DNA from: Rhodospirillaceae bacterium
GTDB taxonomy: Bacteria; Pseudomonadota; Alphaproteobacteria; Rhodospirillales; UBA2165
DNA: 64,000 nt
Assembly (NCBI GenBank): GCA_018674495.1
Contig: JABHAA010000121.1
Coordinates: 27,446 to 91,445 of the forward strand
Direction: 5' to 3'
The position numbers and the translations under genes are program-made. The notes beneath the pieces are model-generated. The model was given only the letters and a program-made list of their open reading frames with translations. It was not told where the DNA came from and ran no database searches. Position 1 is the stretch's first letter, and every line of letters begins with the position of its first letter. This document shows positions 41,797-51,004 of the stretch, in pieces.

Positions 41797-43224
41797 TTAG
41801 TCACTATCGACCGCCGGCGCTTTCTTTTTCTTCGGCGCCCGCTTTTTCTTGGCCGTCTTTTCGGCGTCATCGGACGCGCCAGCTTTTTTGGCGGCCGCAT
41901 CCGCTTCATCGGCGGCGACCAATTCCTCCAAAGTCACTTCCTTGTCGGAAACCTGGGCCAGTTCCAATATAAAGTCGACAACCTTCTCCTCCAAAAGCGG
42001 CGATTGTATGGCTTGTAACGCTTCGGGGTTCTTTTGGTAATACTCCATAACCTCTTGCTCGCGGCCCTGATAGCGCTGGGCCTCTTGCATGATGGCCCGG
42101 TTGACCTCTTCCGGGGTCACCTGAATTTCGTTGGTGCGCCCGATCTCGGCGAGCAGCAATCCCAAACGAACGCGGCGCTCGGCGATCTCGCCATACTGGG
42201 CCTTTAGATCATCGTCGCTTTTGTCCTTGTCGTCTTCGTCGATCTGGTCCGGGTGATGTTCGCGCTGATGCACGAACTGCTCCCAGATGGCATCGAACTC
42301 CTGGCCAATCAGGCCGGATGGTAGATCGAATTTGTGGCCTTCATCCAGGGTGTCCAACAGCTCCTTTTTGAGACGCATCCGGGACAGGCCATCCAATTCG
42401 CCTTCCTGGCTCTGGCGTAGATTCTTGCGTAGTTCCTCCAGGTTTTCGGCGCCCATTTTCTTGGCCAACTCGTCATCAATTTCCGCTGGAATACCTTCGC
42501 GTAATTCTTTGATTTCAACAGCAAAAACAGCATCCTTGCCGGCCAATTCTTCGGTATATTCTTCCGGGAATTTTACCTTAACTTCAAGCTTGTCGCCGAC
42601 TTCTTTTTCGATCAACTGTTCCTCGAAACCGGGGATAAACATGTTCGAGCCGATCTCCAGCGGATAGTCGTCCGCCTTGCCGCCGGGGAACTCCTCGCCA
42701 TCAACTGAGCCGGTGAAATCAATCACCGCAACATCGCCGCTTTTGATGGCGCGTTTTTCTTCGACCGGTTTGGTGTCTTTTTGTCCTTCGGCCATTTGCT
42801 TGAGCATGGTTTCGACCTGTTCTTCGTCGGCCGGAACCTTCAGCCGTTCCAGTTTGATCCCCGAAAAATCGATCAGTTGGATTTCCGGGAACAATTCGAA
42901 TTCCACGTCATATTCCAGGTCCGAGCCGCTATCAAATTTTTTCACTTCGATCTTCGGCTGGCCGAGCGGGCGTAGATCTTTTTCGGTAATCGCCGCCTCG
43001 GTGCTTTCGCTCACGGTTTGCTCGAGCACCTCGCCCATGATCGAATCGCCATAGGTTTTGCGGAGCAGACTGACCGGCACCTTGCCGGGCCGGAAGCCGG
43101 GCATTTGTGCAGTTTTGGCGATTTCCGATAGCCGCGCCGACAGCTTTTGCTCGATGTCATCTGCCGGGACCACTATCGTATAGGCGCGTTTCAATCCCTC
43201 GTTGACGGTTTCCGTGACCTGCAT
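41797..43224 (-). CDS. tig: Trigger factor
   Basis: Ribosome-bound chaperone and peptidyl-prolyl isomerase that meets nascent chains. 475 residues: N-terminal ribosome-binding domain with the GFRPGKVP signature (about 44-51), FKBP-type domain (GDVAVIDFTGSVDGEEFPGG), and helical C-terminal domain. The C-terminal about 35 residues are Ala/Lys-rich (KKKRAPKKKKAPAVDSD), a common alphaproteobacterial extension. First gene of the tig-clpP-clpX block. Confidence 0.97.
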   Translation of the reverse strand: MQVTETVNEGLKRAYTIVVPADDIEQKLSARLSEIAKTAQMPGFRPGKVPVSLLRKTYGDSIMGEVLEQTVSESTEAAITEKDLRPLGQPKIEVKKFDSGSDLEYDVEFELFPEIQLIDFSGIKLERLKVPADEEQVETMLKQMAEGQKDTKPVEEKRAIKSGDVAVIDFTGSVDGEEFPGGKADDYPLEIGSNMFIPGFEEQLIEKEVGDKLEVKVKFPEEYTEELAGKDAVFAVEIKELREGIPAEIDDELAKKMGAENLEELRKNLRQSQEGELDGLSRMRLKKELLDTLDEGHKFDLPSGLIGQEFDAIWEQFVHQREHHPDQIDEDDKDKSDDDLKAQYGEIAERRVRLGLLLAEIGRTNEIQVTPEEVNRAIMQEAQRYQGREQEVMEYYQKNPEALQAIQSPLLEEKVVDFILELAQVSDKEVTLEELVAADEADAAAKKAGASDDAEKTAKKKRAPKKKKAPAVDSD

Positions 43225-43294
43225 GGCTCACTCACTTTTTCATTGAAGCTAAAAATCTTAGAAGCAGCGCGATTGCCGCTTCCAGTTCATATTT

Positions 43295-43381
43295 TGGTGC
43301 GGGCGGAGGGACTTGAACCCCCACGGCGTCACCGCCACTAGGACCTAAACCTAGCGTGTCTACCAATTCCACCACGCCCGC
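43295..43381 (-). tRNA. tRNA-Leu (UAG)
   Basis: 87 nt with encoded CCA and a long variable arm, as expected for class II tRNA. Acceptor GCGGGCG/CGCCCGC, anticodon stem CTAGG/CCTAG with loop TTTAGGT (anticodon TAG), T-loop TTCAAGT. Located between malonyl-CoA decarboxylase and tig on the minus strand. Confidence 0.97.
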
Positions 43382-43388
43382 TGCTACA

Positions 43389-43417
43389 CTCCGGCAACGG
43401 GCGGTCCCTTGCCGGAG
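43389..43417. repeat. 9-bp hairpin just upstream of tRNA-Leu
   Basis: CTCCGGCAA (43389-43397) and TTGCCGGAG (43409-43417) form a perfect stem with an 11-nt loop. It lies 8 bp upstream of the mature tRNA 5' end, downstream of a TTGACA (43445-43450) and TATAGA (43425-43430) pair on the minus strand spaced 14 bp, which is short for a promoter. It may be a precursor-processing hairpin or a terminator for the decarboxylase gene without a clear T-tract. Confidence 0.45.
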
Positions 43418-43493
43418 CGCGCACTCTATAAAAAAAAGCCCTTATGTCAATTGGAAGCTGGACTTTTTCGCTACTTTGGACTTTTGGGCCGCA

Positions 43494-44918
43494 TCAATAA
43501 TCCTTGATCAGCGCCTGGATCGGGCCAGATGCAATCACTTCGAGCCCGCTGCGATAGGATTCATGGTTGCTTTCGATCTGATCGGGCTCATAGACATAAT
43601 TCAGCATGATGCCCGCCGATTGCGCCAAGCCGCGCTCCGACAGGTCCGCACCCCAGTTCAATTGGCCTATATGGGCACCGTTGTTAAGGTGAAAATGGGC
43701 GACCGAGTCTTGCGCCGTGCCGCTGCTGCGCTTTACGCGCATTAGGAAATAGGCGGCGGCGCGCAGCAGCGGCGCTTCCAGGGCCGTGGTCACATCGCCA
43801 TGCTGGTGCCAGTCTTTCAATGTGAGCAGCGCCTTGATCGCCGCACCAGCATCGAGTTTACCTGCAAGGGAGGTAAGTGCCTCCGCCTCGCCGTCTTTCA
43901 AAAGCGTATAATCCGGATTTTCCAACGCCGCCATCAGCCATCGCATAAAGCCGGGTATGGGCGACAGGGTGGCGAACTGTTTCAGGCCTTTCAGTTCCAC
44001 CGACAGGCTGTCCAGCACCCGCTTGATCAGGAAGTTGCCGAAATTGATGCCGCTTAAACCATCCTGGGCGTTGGATATTGAATAAAATATGGCGGTGTCG
44101 GCGGCGTCCGCATCAAATACCGGCGCTGATTGGTCGAGCAGTTCCTGCACGTTGACGGCCATGCCTTTGACCAGGGCGACCCAAACGAAAATCAACGGCT
44201 CATCGGGCATTCGGGGATGAAAAAAAGCAAAACAGCGGCGGTCCGAGGCCAGCCGGTTCTTCAAATCATCCCAGCCCTGGATCTCGTGCACTGCTTCGTA
44301 TGCGAACAGTTTTTCCAAAAGCGCCGCCGGCGCCCGCCAATCGATCTGGCGCAATTCGAGGAACCCCACATCGAACCACGACGTCAGCAACCCCTTCAAA
44401 TCGCCTTCAAGGCCCGCCAGCGCCGGCTCAGCTTTTTTCAAGGCCAGTAATTCGGCGCGCATATCGACCAGAAACTTGACCCCCTCGGGCAGACCGTTGA
44501 ACTGAGTAAGCAGCTTGAGCCGGGGCGCCGCCAAAGCAGCCCGCAATTCGGTTTCGGCGCGGAGGCGCGCGGCATCCTGCGTCGCCTTGCCCACAGCGCC
44601 CGCTTTATCGGCGACAGCTTCGTGGTCCACATCGAACTCAGTTGCCAGGATATTGAGAAACCTTTTCCGCCCCAATTCGTCGAGGGTGATGTATATGCGG
44701 CCCAATTGCGCGGCGCGGATGCGGGCCGACACCTCACCGCCCCTTGCTTCCAAGCAGGCCTGCATCTGATCGACCAGGCGCGCCTGGTCGTCCTCGTCCA
44801 AAGATGGCGAGACCGAAGTTTCCGAAAATTCGTCGCCGGAAGACCCGATTTTACCCCAGGCGCTTTTCAGGTTCGCCAGCGTCCGATCCCAAAATCCGAT
44901 AGACTTTTCTTCGTTCAT
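43494..44918 (-). CDS. Malonyl-CoA decarboxylase
   Basis: Converts malonyl-CoA to acetyl-CoA and CO2. 474 residues. Family signatures: FFHPRMPDEPLIFVWVALVK, FYSISNAQDGLSGINFGNFL, FATLSPIPGFMRWLMAAL and, near the C-terminus, AHFHLNNGAHIGQLNW with the catalytic His. N-terminal helical domain (residues about 1-180) is typical of the bacterial/eukaryotic MCD family. No malonate transporter or malonyl-CoA synthetase is adjacent, so it may tune malonyl-CoA rather than serve malonate growth. Start ATG 44918. Lies 30 bp after the nnr gene. Confidence 0.93.
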   Translation of the reverse strand: MNEEKSIGFWDRTLANLKSAWGKIGSSGDEFSETSVSPSLDEDDQARLVDQMQACLEARGGEVSARIRAAQLGRIYITLDELGRKRFLNILATEFDVDHEAVADKAGAVGKATQDAARLRAETELRAALAAPRLKLLTQFNGLPEGVKFLVDMRAELLALKKAEPALAGLEGDLKGLLTSWFDVGFLELRQIDWRAPAALLEKLFAYEAVHEIQGWDDLKNRLASDRRCFAFFHPRMPDEPLIFVWVALVKGMAVNVQELLDQSAPVFDADAADTAIFYSISNAQDGLSGINFGNFLIKRVLDSLSVELKGLKQFATLSPIPGFMRWLMAALENPDYTLLKDGEAEALTSLAGKLDAGAAIKALLTLKDWHQHGDVTTALEAPLLRAAAYFLMRVKRSSGTAQDSVAHFHLNNGAHIGQLNWGADLSERGLAQSAGIMLNYVYEPDQIESNHESYRSGLEVIASGPIQALIKDY

Positions 44919-44948
44919 TTTTGGTCCAATGAAAATCCATGCTAACGG

Positions 44949-46436
44949 TTATGTATGTTCGTTTGCCAGCTCTGCCAAGAGCAGCGGCAGTTGATCGGGC
45001 AAATCTTCGGCAATCAGCCCGACCGGTGAGCCAAATTTTTGCGCCGCCGCACCATGCAACCACACCGCCGCCGCCGCCGCATCCAACGCATCCATCCCTT
45101 GGGCCAGCAGCGCGGCGATCATGCCCGCCAAAACATCGCCGGAGCCGGCGGTGGCCAGAATTGCCGGAGCATTGGCGTTGATCAGCGCGCGGCCACCCGG
45201 CTCGGCAATCACCGTATCGGCGCCTTTCAAGACAACCACGGCGCCGCTTCGCCGCGCGGCGGCGCGGGCGCATTGCAGCCGCCCGCCATCCAAATCGGGA
45301 AACAGGCGCGCAAACTCGCCTTCGTGAGGGGTCAAAACGCATGGTCCCTTAATCCAGGCGAACAAATCTTCAGGCGCGTCTTCAAAGGCGCTCAAACCTT
45401 CGGCGTCGATTACCGTCGGCATTTGGCTGCGCAAGGCGGCGATTACGTTTTGCCTTGTAGCCAAGCCGTTGCCGTTGCCTGGGCCGACCAGGGCGGCACT
45501 AACCCGGCGCTGGCCAAGCAGGCTATCGAATGTGGTTTTCGCGTTTAGGGCGCAGACTACCACTCCCGGATCACCGGCCCGGTAGACCGGAACCGCTTCT
45601 TCAAGCGCGGCAATGGAGACCATACCGGCGCCCATGCGCCTGGCGCCCCTTGCTGCCAGCCGGGCGGCGCCGGTCATCTCGGCCCCACCGCAAATAAGCA
45701 AATGGCCACGAGTGTATTTGTGATCGTCATATCCCGGCCACGGCAAACGGCTGGCCCAGAGGGTTGGCAGGTTTTCGGCCAGCTCCGGTGCGATGCTTTG
45801 CAACACCGTCTCCGGGATACCGATGTCGGCGAGCAGCAATTCTCCGCAATGAAGGCGCCCGGGAAACAAAAGATGGCCGGGTTTTTTGCGGAAAAATGTG
45901 ACCGTCAGTTGGGCCTTGGGGGCGGCGCCCAGAACCTGGCCGCTGTCGCCGTCGATACCGCACGGCATGTCGACGGCGGCGACGGGAATTGCGCTGGCAT
46001 TCATGGCCGCCACCATGTCCAGGGCTACGCCATCCAAAGCCCGTGACAGCCCAGCGCCGAAAATCGCATCGACAATCACATCGCAGCCGGCAATCAACTC
46101 CGGCGTAAACGGCTCGGCCTCCCGGTTCCAGCGATTGGCGTTGATGGCGGCATCGCCCAGAAGCGCGTCAGTTCCGGTTAGCGATCCCAGGCGGACATCC
46201 CAACCGGCATCGGCTAGCAACCGCGCGACGACATAACCGTCGCCGCCGTTGTTGCCGGGACCGCAGAGCACGGCTGCCCGGCCCACCGGCCAGCGGTCGA
46301 GAATGGCAACCGCAACGGCGCGCCCGGCCTTCTCCATCAGATCGAGGCTGCGCACGCCGGCTTCCACGGCAAGCGCATCGGCTGCCGTCATCTCGGCGAC
46401 GCTGAGCAGGCTGCAATCCAAATTGGCGTTGGTCAA
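44949..46436 (-). CDS. nnr: Bifunctional NAD(P)H-hydrate epimerase/dehydratase
   Basis: Repairs damaged NADHX/NADPHX. 495 residues. The N-terminal YjeF_N epimerase domain has GPGNNGGDGYVVARLL (about 59-74); the C-terminal ADP-dependent dehydratase domain (about 225-490) has the nucleotide-site signature AGSGDVLAGMIAALLAQGMD. Start is TTG at 46436 with GAGGGT just upstream, divergent from dadA across 98 bp. Function is well supported; the tandem fusion is normal for the family. Confidence 0.95.
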   Translation of the reverse strand: MTNANLDCSLLSVAEMTAADALAVEAGVRSLDLMEKAGRAVAVAILDRWPVGRAAVLCGPGNNGGDGYVVARLLADAGWDVRLGSLTGTDALLGDAAINANRWNREAEPFTPELIAGCDVIVDAIFGAGLSRALDGVALDMVAAMNASAIPVAAVDMPCGIDGDSGQVLGAAPKAQLTVTFFRKKPGHLLFPGRLHCGELLLADIGIPETVLQSIAPELAENLPTLWASRLPWPGYDDHKYTRGHLLICGGAEMTGAARLAARGARRMGAGMVSIAALEEAVPVYRAGDPGVVVCALNAKTTFDSLLGQRRVSAALVGPGNGNGLATRQNVIAALRSQMPTVIDAEGLSAFEDAPEDLFAWIKGPCVLTPHEGEFARLFPDLDGGRLQCARAAARRSGAVVVLKGADTVIAEPGGRALINANAPAILATAGSGDVLAGMIAALLAQGMDALDAAAAAVWLHGAAAQKFGSPVGLIAEDLPDQLPLLLAELANEHT

Positions 46437-46534
46437 TTTACCCTCGATCAGCGGTCATACCCCTGCCCGGTCTGGCAGAATGCCGTGGCGATGCCTATAA
46501 CACCGGGTACCGAAAAATACCACGAGTTAGCATT

Positions 46535-47785
46535 TTGAAAGTCATCGTTCTCGGATCCGGCGTGATCGGCATATGCGCGGCCTATTATCTCAACAAGGCC
46601 GGGCACGAAGTCACCGTCATCGACCGCCAGGAAGGTCCCGGTCAGGAGACCAGCTTCGCCAATGGCGGCCAGATATCGGCCAGCCATGCCGCACCCTGGG
46701 CAGCACCCAGCGTGCCCTTGCAGATGCTGAAATGGCTTGGCCGCGCGGACGCGCCGCTGCTCTATCATTTCCGCCTGGATTGGCGGCAATGGGTTTGGAG
46801 TTTACGCTTCCTCATGAACTGCCTGCCATCCAGGGCGAGGCGAAACACCATTGGCAATATGCGCATCTGCCTTTACAGCCGCGCATTGATGCCGGAGATA
46901 CGCGAAGATACCGGCATCGAATACGACCATCGCCCGGATGGTATCCTGCAGATCTACGAGAACCGCAATGATCTGGACTCCAGCGCCCGCCATGCGATGT
47001 GGCTGCGCGAACTGGGCTGCGACAATAAGGTGCTCACACGACAAGAATGCATCGCCCTGGAACCAGCCTTGGCCGAGCGGGCGGATCAACTAGCCGGCGG
47101 CATCTACACGGAGACGGATGAAAGCGGCGACGCCTATAAATTCACCCACGAACTGGCCGCGGTTTGCGCTGCGCGCGGGGTCAGCTTCCATTACGGCGAA
47201 ACCATTGAGGCCATTGCCGCCGATGGCGCTCGCATCGGCGGCATCCGCACCAAGGGGCGGACCTTCGAAGCCGACGCGTATGTTTTGTCTCTGGGCAGTT
47301 ATAGCCCATTGTTCCTGCGCCCCCTCGGCATATCCCTGCCGGTGTTCCCCACCAAAGGCTATTCGGTCACGGTGCCGGTGAGCGGCTTGGGCAGCGCCCC
47401 CAAAATCAGCCTGACCGATCACGAGAACCGGATTGTTTACAGCCGCTTAGGGGACCGCCTGCGCGTCGCCGGCACGGCCGAATTTTCCGGCTACGATACA
47501 GAGCTGGACGAAGCCCGCGCCCGCACCATCCTGGCCAACGCCAAGGCGCGTTTTCCGGGCGCCGGCGATTTCAGTACCGCAGAGCTATGGACCGGCCTTC
47601 GCCCCTTGACGCCGGACGGCGTGCCGGTTGTCAGCGCCACCAAATATCCGAACTTGTTCTTGGACACCGGCCACGGCACTTTGGGCTGGACCATGTGCGC
47701 CGGGTCTGGCAAAGCCATCGCCGATCTGATATCCGGCAGCGCCCCGGAGATCGACCTGGCGGCCTTCTCCATCGACAGGTTTTAA
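46535..47785 (+). CDS. dadA: D-amino acid dehydrogenase (small subunit, DadA type)
   Basis: FAD-dependent membrane-associated oxidative deaminase of D-amino acids. 416 residues. N-terminal FAD motif VIVLGSGVIGICAAYYL, then ETSFANGGQISASHAAPWA typical of DadA, and the C-terminal NLFLDTGHGTLGWTMCAGSG. The start is TTG 46535 with a weak ribosome site, divergent from nnr. No alanine racemase (dadX) is nearby. The last 4 bp overlap the convergent TPR-glycosyltransferase gene. Confidence 0.93.
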   Translation: MKVIVLGSGVIGICAAYYLNKAGHEVTVIDRQEGPGQETSFANGGQISASHAAPWAAPSVPLQMLKWLGRADAPLLYHFRLDWRQWVWSLRFLMNCLPSRARRNTIGNMRICLYSRALMPEIREDTGIEYDHRPDGILQIYENRNDLDSSARHAMWLRELGCDNKVLTRQECIALEPALAERADQLAGGIYTETDESGDAYKFTHELAAVCAARGVSFHYGETIEAIAADGARIGGIRTKGRTFEADAYVLSLGSYSPLFLRPLGISLPVFPTKGYSVTVPVSGLGSAPKISLTDHENRIVYSRLGDRLRVAGTAEFSGYDTELDEARARTILANAKARFPGAGDFSTAELWTGLRPLTPDGVPVVSATKYPNLFLDTGHGTLGWTMCAGSGKAIADLISGSAPEIDLAAFSIDRF

Positions 47786-48984
47786 CGCCAGAGCTCGCGC
47801 ACCCATTCCGCCGGATAGTCGCTGGGATTGGGGCGCCCGGAAAACGCCACCACTTTTGTCTCGGCGGGCGGGGCTATGGCAGCGCGCAGCCGGTACGGCA
47901 CGCACCAAAGATGCGGCCACAATTCGGCGTCCGGCGCTTTTAGCGCAATCCAATCCTGATCACCGTCCAGGCGCTCCATATCCGCCTCGCTGAAATCTTC
48001 GAAGATTCCTGAGCGGGCGCCAGCTTCGAACAGCATCACCGACGAATTAAAACCGGGGACATAGTCGTTGTCCATGATCACAAAATCGCCCGGATGACAG
48101 AGCAACGGATCGAGATTACCGGTCACCACCACATCCAGGTCCAGATACAACACGCGCCCCTCCACGCCCGCCAGATCGCGCCGGAACAGAGCGACCTTGT
48201 TCCACCAGCCGGCCAGGCCGGCGCCCGGCGGAGGCTGAACCTGGATACCCGCATCCAGGCCTTCGGCGTTCTCGGTGAAGCAGACGAAGCCCGGTATGGA
48301 CGCCGCATTGCGCCGCACCATCGCATGCAGCCGGTTGACATATTCGGGGCCGTATTTGTCCCCATGTTTGACGCAAACAACGGTGGCCGGTGCGGCCTCC
48401 GAGCGCGCGCCGGGCGGCGATGCGGCGCTCAGCGCCCGGCAGCGGGCCAGGCCGATTTGGGCGAGTACGTCTCCCGCTTGTTGGCGCGTAGCTTCTCCGA
48501 AGACCGCCTCGGCAGCGTTGATATTTTTTTGCCTCAACAACACCCGACCGAGTTGATGGAGAATATCTATATCCTTTGGTGCCATCGCCTGCGCCCCCCG
48601 TAAGGCCGCTTCGGCTTCCGATAGGCGGCCTAGGAAATCGAGAGTGCGGCCTGCAAACACCTGACCTTCAAGCGACGTGGGTTCCAATTGGAGATGGCGT
48701 TGGAAATAATTCAGCGCGGCCGCCGGATCGCCGTTATCCATGTAGTGATAACCGAGGCTCATATGCAGATCGGCATCATCCGGTTTCAGCTCAAGCGCGC
48801 GCAACAGATGGCGGAGGCTCGGCGCGTCGGCCCCCAGCCGCTGGTAAAGCTGTCCCACCAGTATCAAATGCGCTGCTTGATCGGGGATTTGGCCGTCGAT
48901 GGCCTCGAGGCAGACCAAGGCGGCATCGATTTCACCGGCACCGTCGAGCGTCAACGCCCGTTCCAATTGTTTCGCAATATCCAT
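47782..48984 (-). CDS. TPR protein with C-terminal glycosyltransferase-like domain
   Basis: 400 residues from ATG 48984 (MDIAKQLERALTLDGAGEID). Residues about 1-180 are TPR repeats (LHMSLGYHYMDNGDPAAALN and neighbours). Residues about 195-400 resemble a GT8-like/GT-A glycosyltransferase: VVCVKHGDKYGPEYVNRLHA, and a DxD motif in RVLYLDLDVVVTGNLDPL. It could modify a surface glycan or protein. A longer frame runs upstream, but its first 87 codons overlap the opposite-strand gene and lack family support. Confidence 0.75.
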   Translation of the reverse strand: MDIAKQLERALTLDGAGEIDAALVCLEAIDGQIPDQAAHLILVGQLYQRLGADAPSLRHLLRALELKPDDADLHMSLGYHYMDNGDPAAALNYFQRHLQLEPTSLEGQVFAGRTLDFLGRLSEAEAALRGAQAMAPKDIDILHQLGRVLLRQKNINAAEAVFGEATRQQAGDVLAQIGLARCRALSAASPPGARSEAAPATVVCVKHGDKYGPEYVNRLHAMVRRNAASIPGFVCFTENAEGLDAGIQVQPPPGAGLAGWWNKVALFRRDLAGVEGRVLYLDLDVVVTGNLDPLLCHPGDFVIMDNDYVPGFNSSVMLFEAGARSGIFEDFSEADMERLDGDQDWIALKAPDAELWPHLWCVPYRLRAAIAPPAETKVVAFSGRPNPSDYPAEWVRELWR

Positions 48985-49078
48985 GCAACGCCAATCCTGC
49001 CTAACGGACCTTAACACACCGTTTATTCGCCGCACCTTTTGTGTTAGTATATCGGCCTCGATAGCAAGGGGGGATACC

Positions 49079-49534
49079 ATGCTTGATCGACCCGCGAACG
49101 AATTGTTCGCTGAGCGTAAACATCGGGTAGCGAACGCAGTCGCGCTCTGCGAAACCGGCCGTGTACCATTTATTTTTTTCAGCCTTTTCTGGCCAGCCAA
49201 GCTGGCGGGCATCACCTTCGAAGAAGCCATGCACGACCCGGACAAGCTGGATGATGCCTATGGTCAGGCGGTGCGCCTGTTGCAGCCCGATGGCTTCGCC
49301 GCCATGCAGATGATTATCAGCACCGGGCGGGCCATGGAGGTCCTCGATTACAAGCAGATCAAATGGCCCGGCACCGGCACCGAAGACGATGTGGACAGCT
49401 ATTGCAAAAACCTGATCGAAAAGGTTGGCAAGGGCGGCGGCTTCATCCTCGACGGCTCCATCGGCATGCCCGATGAAGCTAAGGTAGAGAACGTCCTCGC
49501 CATGGCTCAATCGGTGCACAAATACGCGAACTAA
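49079..49534 (+). CDS. Shortened uroporphyrinogen-decarboxylase-family protein (ends joined)
   Basis: 151 residues from ATG 49079 with an AAGGGGGG ribosome site. The N-terminal part (RPANELFAERKHRVANAVAL, VPFIFFSLFWPAKLAGITFE) and the C-terminal part (KGGGFILDGSIGMPDEAKVE) match the two ends of the about 390-residue URO-D/methyltransferase-like family from memory. The roughly 240 residues between, including the barrel core, are missing; the joint is near EVLDYKQIKWPGTG. The frame stays open, so it may be a translated remnant rather than an enzyme. Confidence 0.6.
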   Translation: MLDRPANELFAERKHRVANAVALCETGRVPFIFFSLFWPAKLAGITFEEAMHDPDKLDDAYGQAVRLLQPDGFAAMQMIISTGRAMEVLDYKQIKWPGTGTEDDVDSYCKNLIEKVGKGGGFILDGSIGMPDEAKVENVLAMAQSVHKYAN

Positions 49535-49635
49535 ACAGGCTGCAGATTTCTGCGGCGAGACGGGCTTGGATTGAAGCAGAAAAGCGGCGGATCCCAGGAG
49601 CACAAAAACTACTCGGACGCGGAACTGAGTAAGGG

Positions 49636-50367
49636 CTAGAATTTCAACATAACGGCAATGCCATAGACGGCGATGAACAAGGTCAAGGCAAAATTATAGG
49701 ATTGATTGCCAGTGCGGATGAAAATTCGATTTCCGACGAAAAGGTAAATCAGTGCCGCCATGGCGGCGGCAGATAAATTGCCAACGAGCTTATCGTGGTG
49801 GCCCATGATGGTCGCTAGAAGCAGCATCTGGATGGCACTAAATGCCAAGTAATAGTGTGCGACCGTATATCTGATCGCCTCCTTCTCGGTATTTATCCCA
49901 CTTGCGAGAATTGCCAACAAGGCGCCTCCCAGGTTTGTCAGGCCGTGGATTATCCCCATTATTAGGTGATAGCTCGGGAGATGTTTTTCCAAAATGACGG
50001 TAAACAGCCTTCGCGACGGAGACCAAAACCGAACCAACGCCGAGAACAACAAAGTTCCACCGACCAGAATATTGGTCCAAGGCGCTAACCTGCTGGCATC
50101 CGCCAACAACAACCCGGCGCCGATTCCAGGCAGGCAGAGCAGATAAAGAAACCGGGAAACCGGGCCCCGGTTCGATCCGGCCGATAAAACCTGTAGCATT
50201 GAAATCGCGAAGGAGGCAGGAAGAAGGATGCCGAGGGCTGTTATGAAGTCATAACCCATCAGCAACAGCGTCGGTGTGCCAAACACCAGCACCCCCATTC
50301 CGAAAATTGATTGGACGACGGATAGAATGGCAACCACCGCCAAAATAGAGAGATATTCTGTTGTCAT
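49636..50367 (-). CDS. TSUP-family (TauE/SafE) membrane transporter
   Basis: 243 residues from ATG 50367 (MTTEYLSILAVVAILSVVQS). About eight predicted helices, with the SVVQSIFGMGVLVFGTPTLL repeat and a second related half, typical of the sulfite/organosulfonate exporter superfamily. Substrate is unknown. It starts 11 bp after the carbonic anhydrase stop and is probably co-transcribed with it. The longer start inside the anhydrase gene was rejected. Confidence 0.8.
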   Translation of the reverse strand: MTTEYLSILAVVAILSVVQSIFGMGVLVFGTPTLLLMGYDFITALGILLPASFAISMLQVLSAGSNRGPVSRFLYLLCLPGIGAGLLLADASRLAPWTNILVGGTLLFSALVRFWSPSRRLFTVILEKHLPSYHLIMGIIHGLTNLGGALLAILASGINTEKEAIRYTVAHYYLAFSAIQMLLLATIMGHHDKLVGNLSAAAMAALIYLFVGNRIFIRTGNQSYNFALTLFIAVYGIAVMLKF

Positions 50368-50378
50368 TGCTCGGGGAA

Positions 50379-50993
50379 TTACCTGGTCAGTGACTTCCAG
50401 TCGTCTTCGGCCTCGTGGGCAAGAAGTTCCCCGACCTCCAAGTCGAACCACCAGCCGTGCAGTTTCAGCCGCTCGTCTTCGACACGTTTTTTCACCCAGG
50501 GGAACGTCAGAAGGTTATCCAGCGAGACTTTTACCGCCTCCCGTTCCACGTGGCGGAGCTGGGCGTCGCCCGGCAGTTTTTCGTTGCGGGCCTGTTCGAC
50601 GATAGACATCCATCCGTCTAAGAACCTCCGTTTCTTGCCGTCTTCATGGCCCTCGCAAAGCCAACGGATGCCACCGCAATGAGAATGGCCGAGAACAATG
50701 ATGTGCCCTACATTGAGATCCCGCACCGCAAATTCGATCGCTGCGCTGGTACCATGGTAGTTGCTGTCTGGCTCAAACGGAGGCACCAAATTGGCCACAT
50801 TACGGACAATAAACACCTCGCCGGGCCCGACATTCGTGATGATAGATGGGTTAACTCGGCTATCGGAGCAGGCGATGACCATAATGTCTGGGTTCTGCCC
50901 CTTCTCAACCAATGACCGGAAAAAATCCGGCTGTCCCTCGTAATAGGTTTCCCGGAAGGATTTGAAGCCCATTATCAGTCGATCGATTGTCAT
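50379..50993 (-). CDS. Beta-class carbonic anhydrase
   Basis: Interconverts CO2 and bicarbonate. 204 residues from ATG 50993 (MTIDRLIMGFKSFRETYYEG). Zinc ligands Cys42, His103 and Cys106 with the Asp44-Arg46 dyad (CSDSR at 42-46; HSHCGG at 103-108). Clade resembles plant-type beta-CA. Neighbours: TSUP carrier downstream, Bax-inhibitor-1-like gene 11 bp upstream. A TTG two codons earlier is possible. Confidence 0.93.
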   Translation of the reverse strand: MTIDRLIMGFKSFRETYYEGQPDFFRSLVEKGQNPDIMVIACSDSRVNPSIITNVGPGEVFIVRNVANLVPPFEPDSNYHGTSAAIEFAVRDLNVGHIIVLGHSHCGGIRWLCEGHEDGKKRRFLDGWMSIVEQARNEKLPGDAQLRHVEREAVKVSLDNLLTFPWVKKRVEDERLKLHGWWFDLEVGELLAHEAEDDWKSLTR

Positions 50994-51004
50994 GATCAAA
51001 AGCT

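Noticed and set aside
48985..49245. 87-codon N-terminal extension of the TPR-glycosyltransferase
   Set aside because: Overlaps the ribosome site and start of the opposite-strand gene and has no TPR or signal features; ATG 48984 gives a complete protein.
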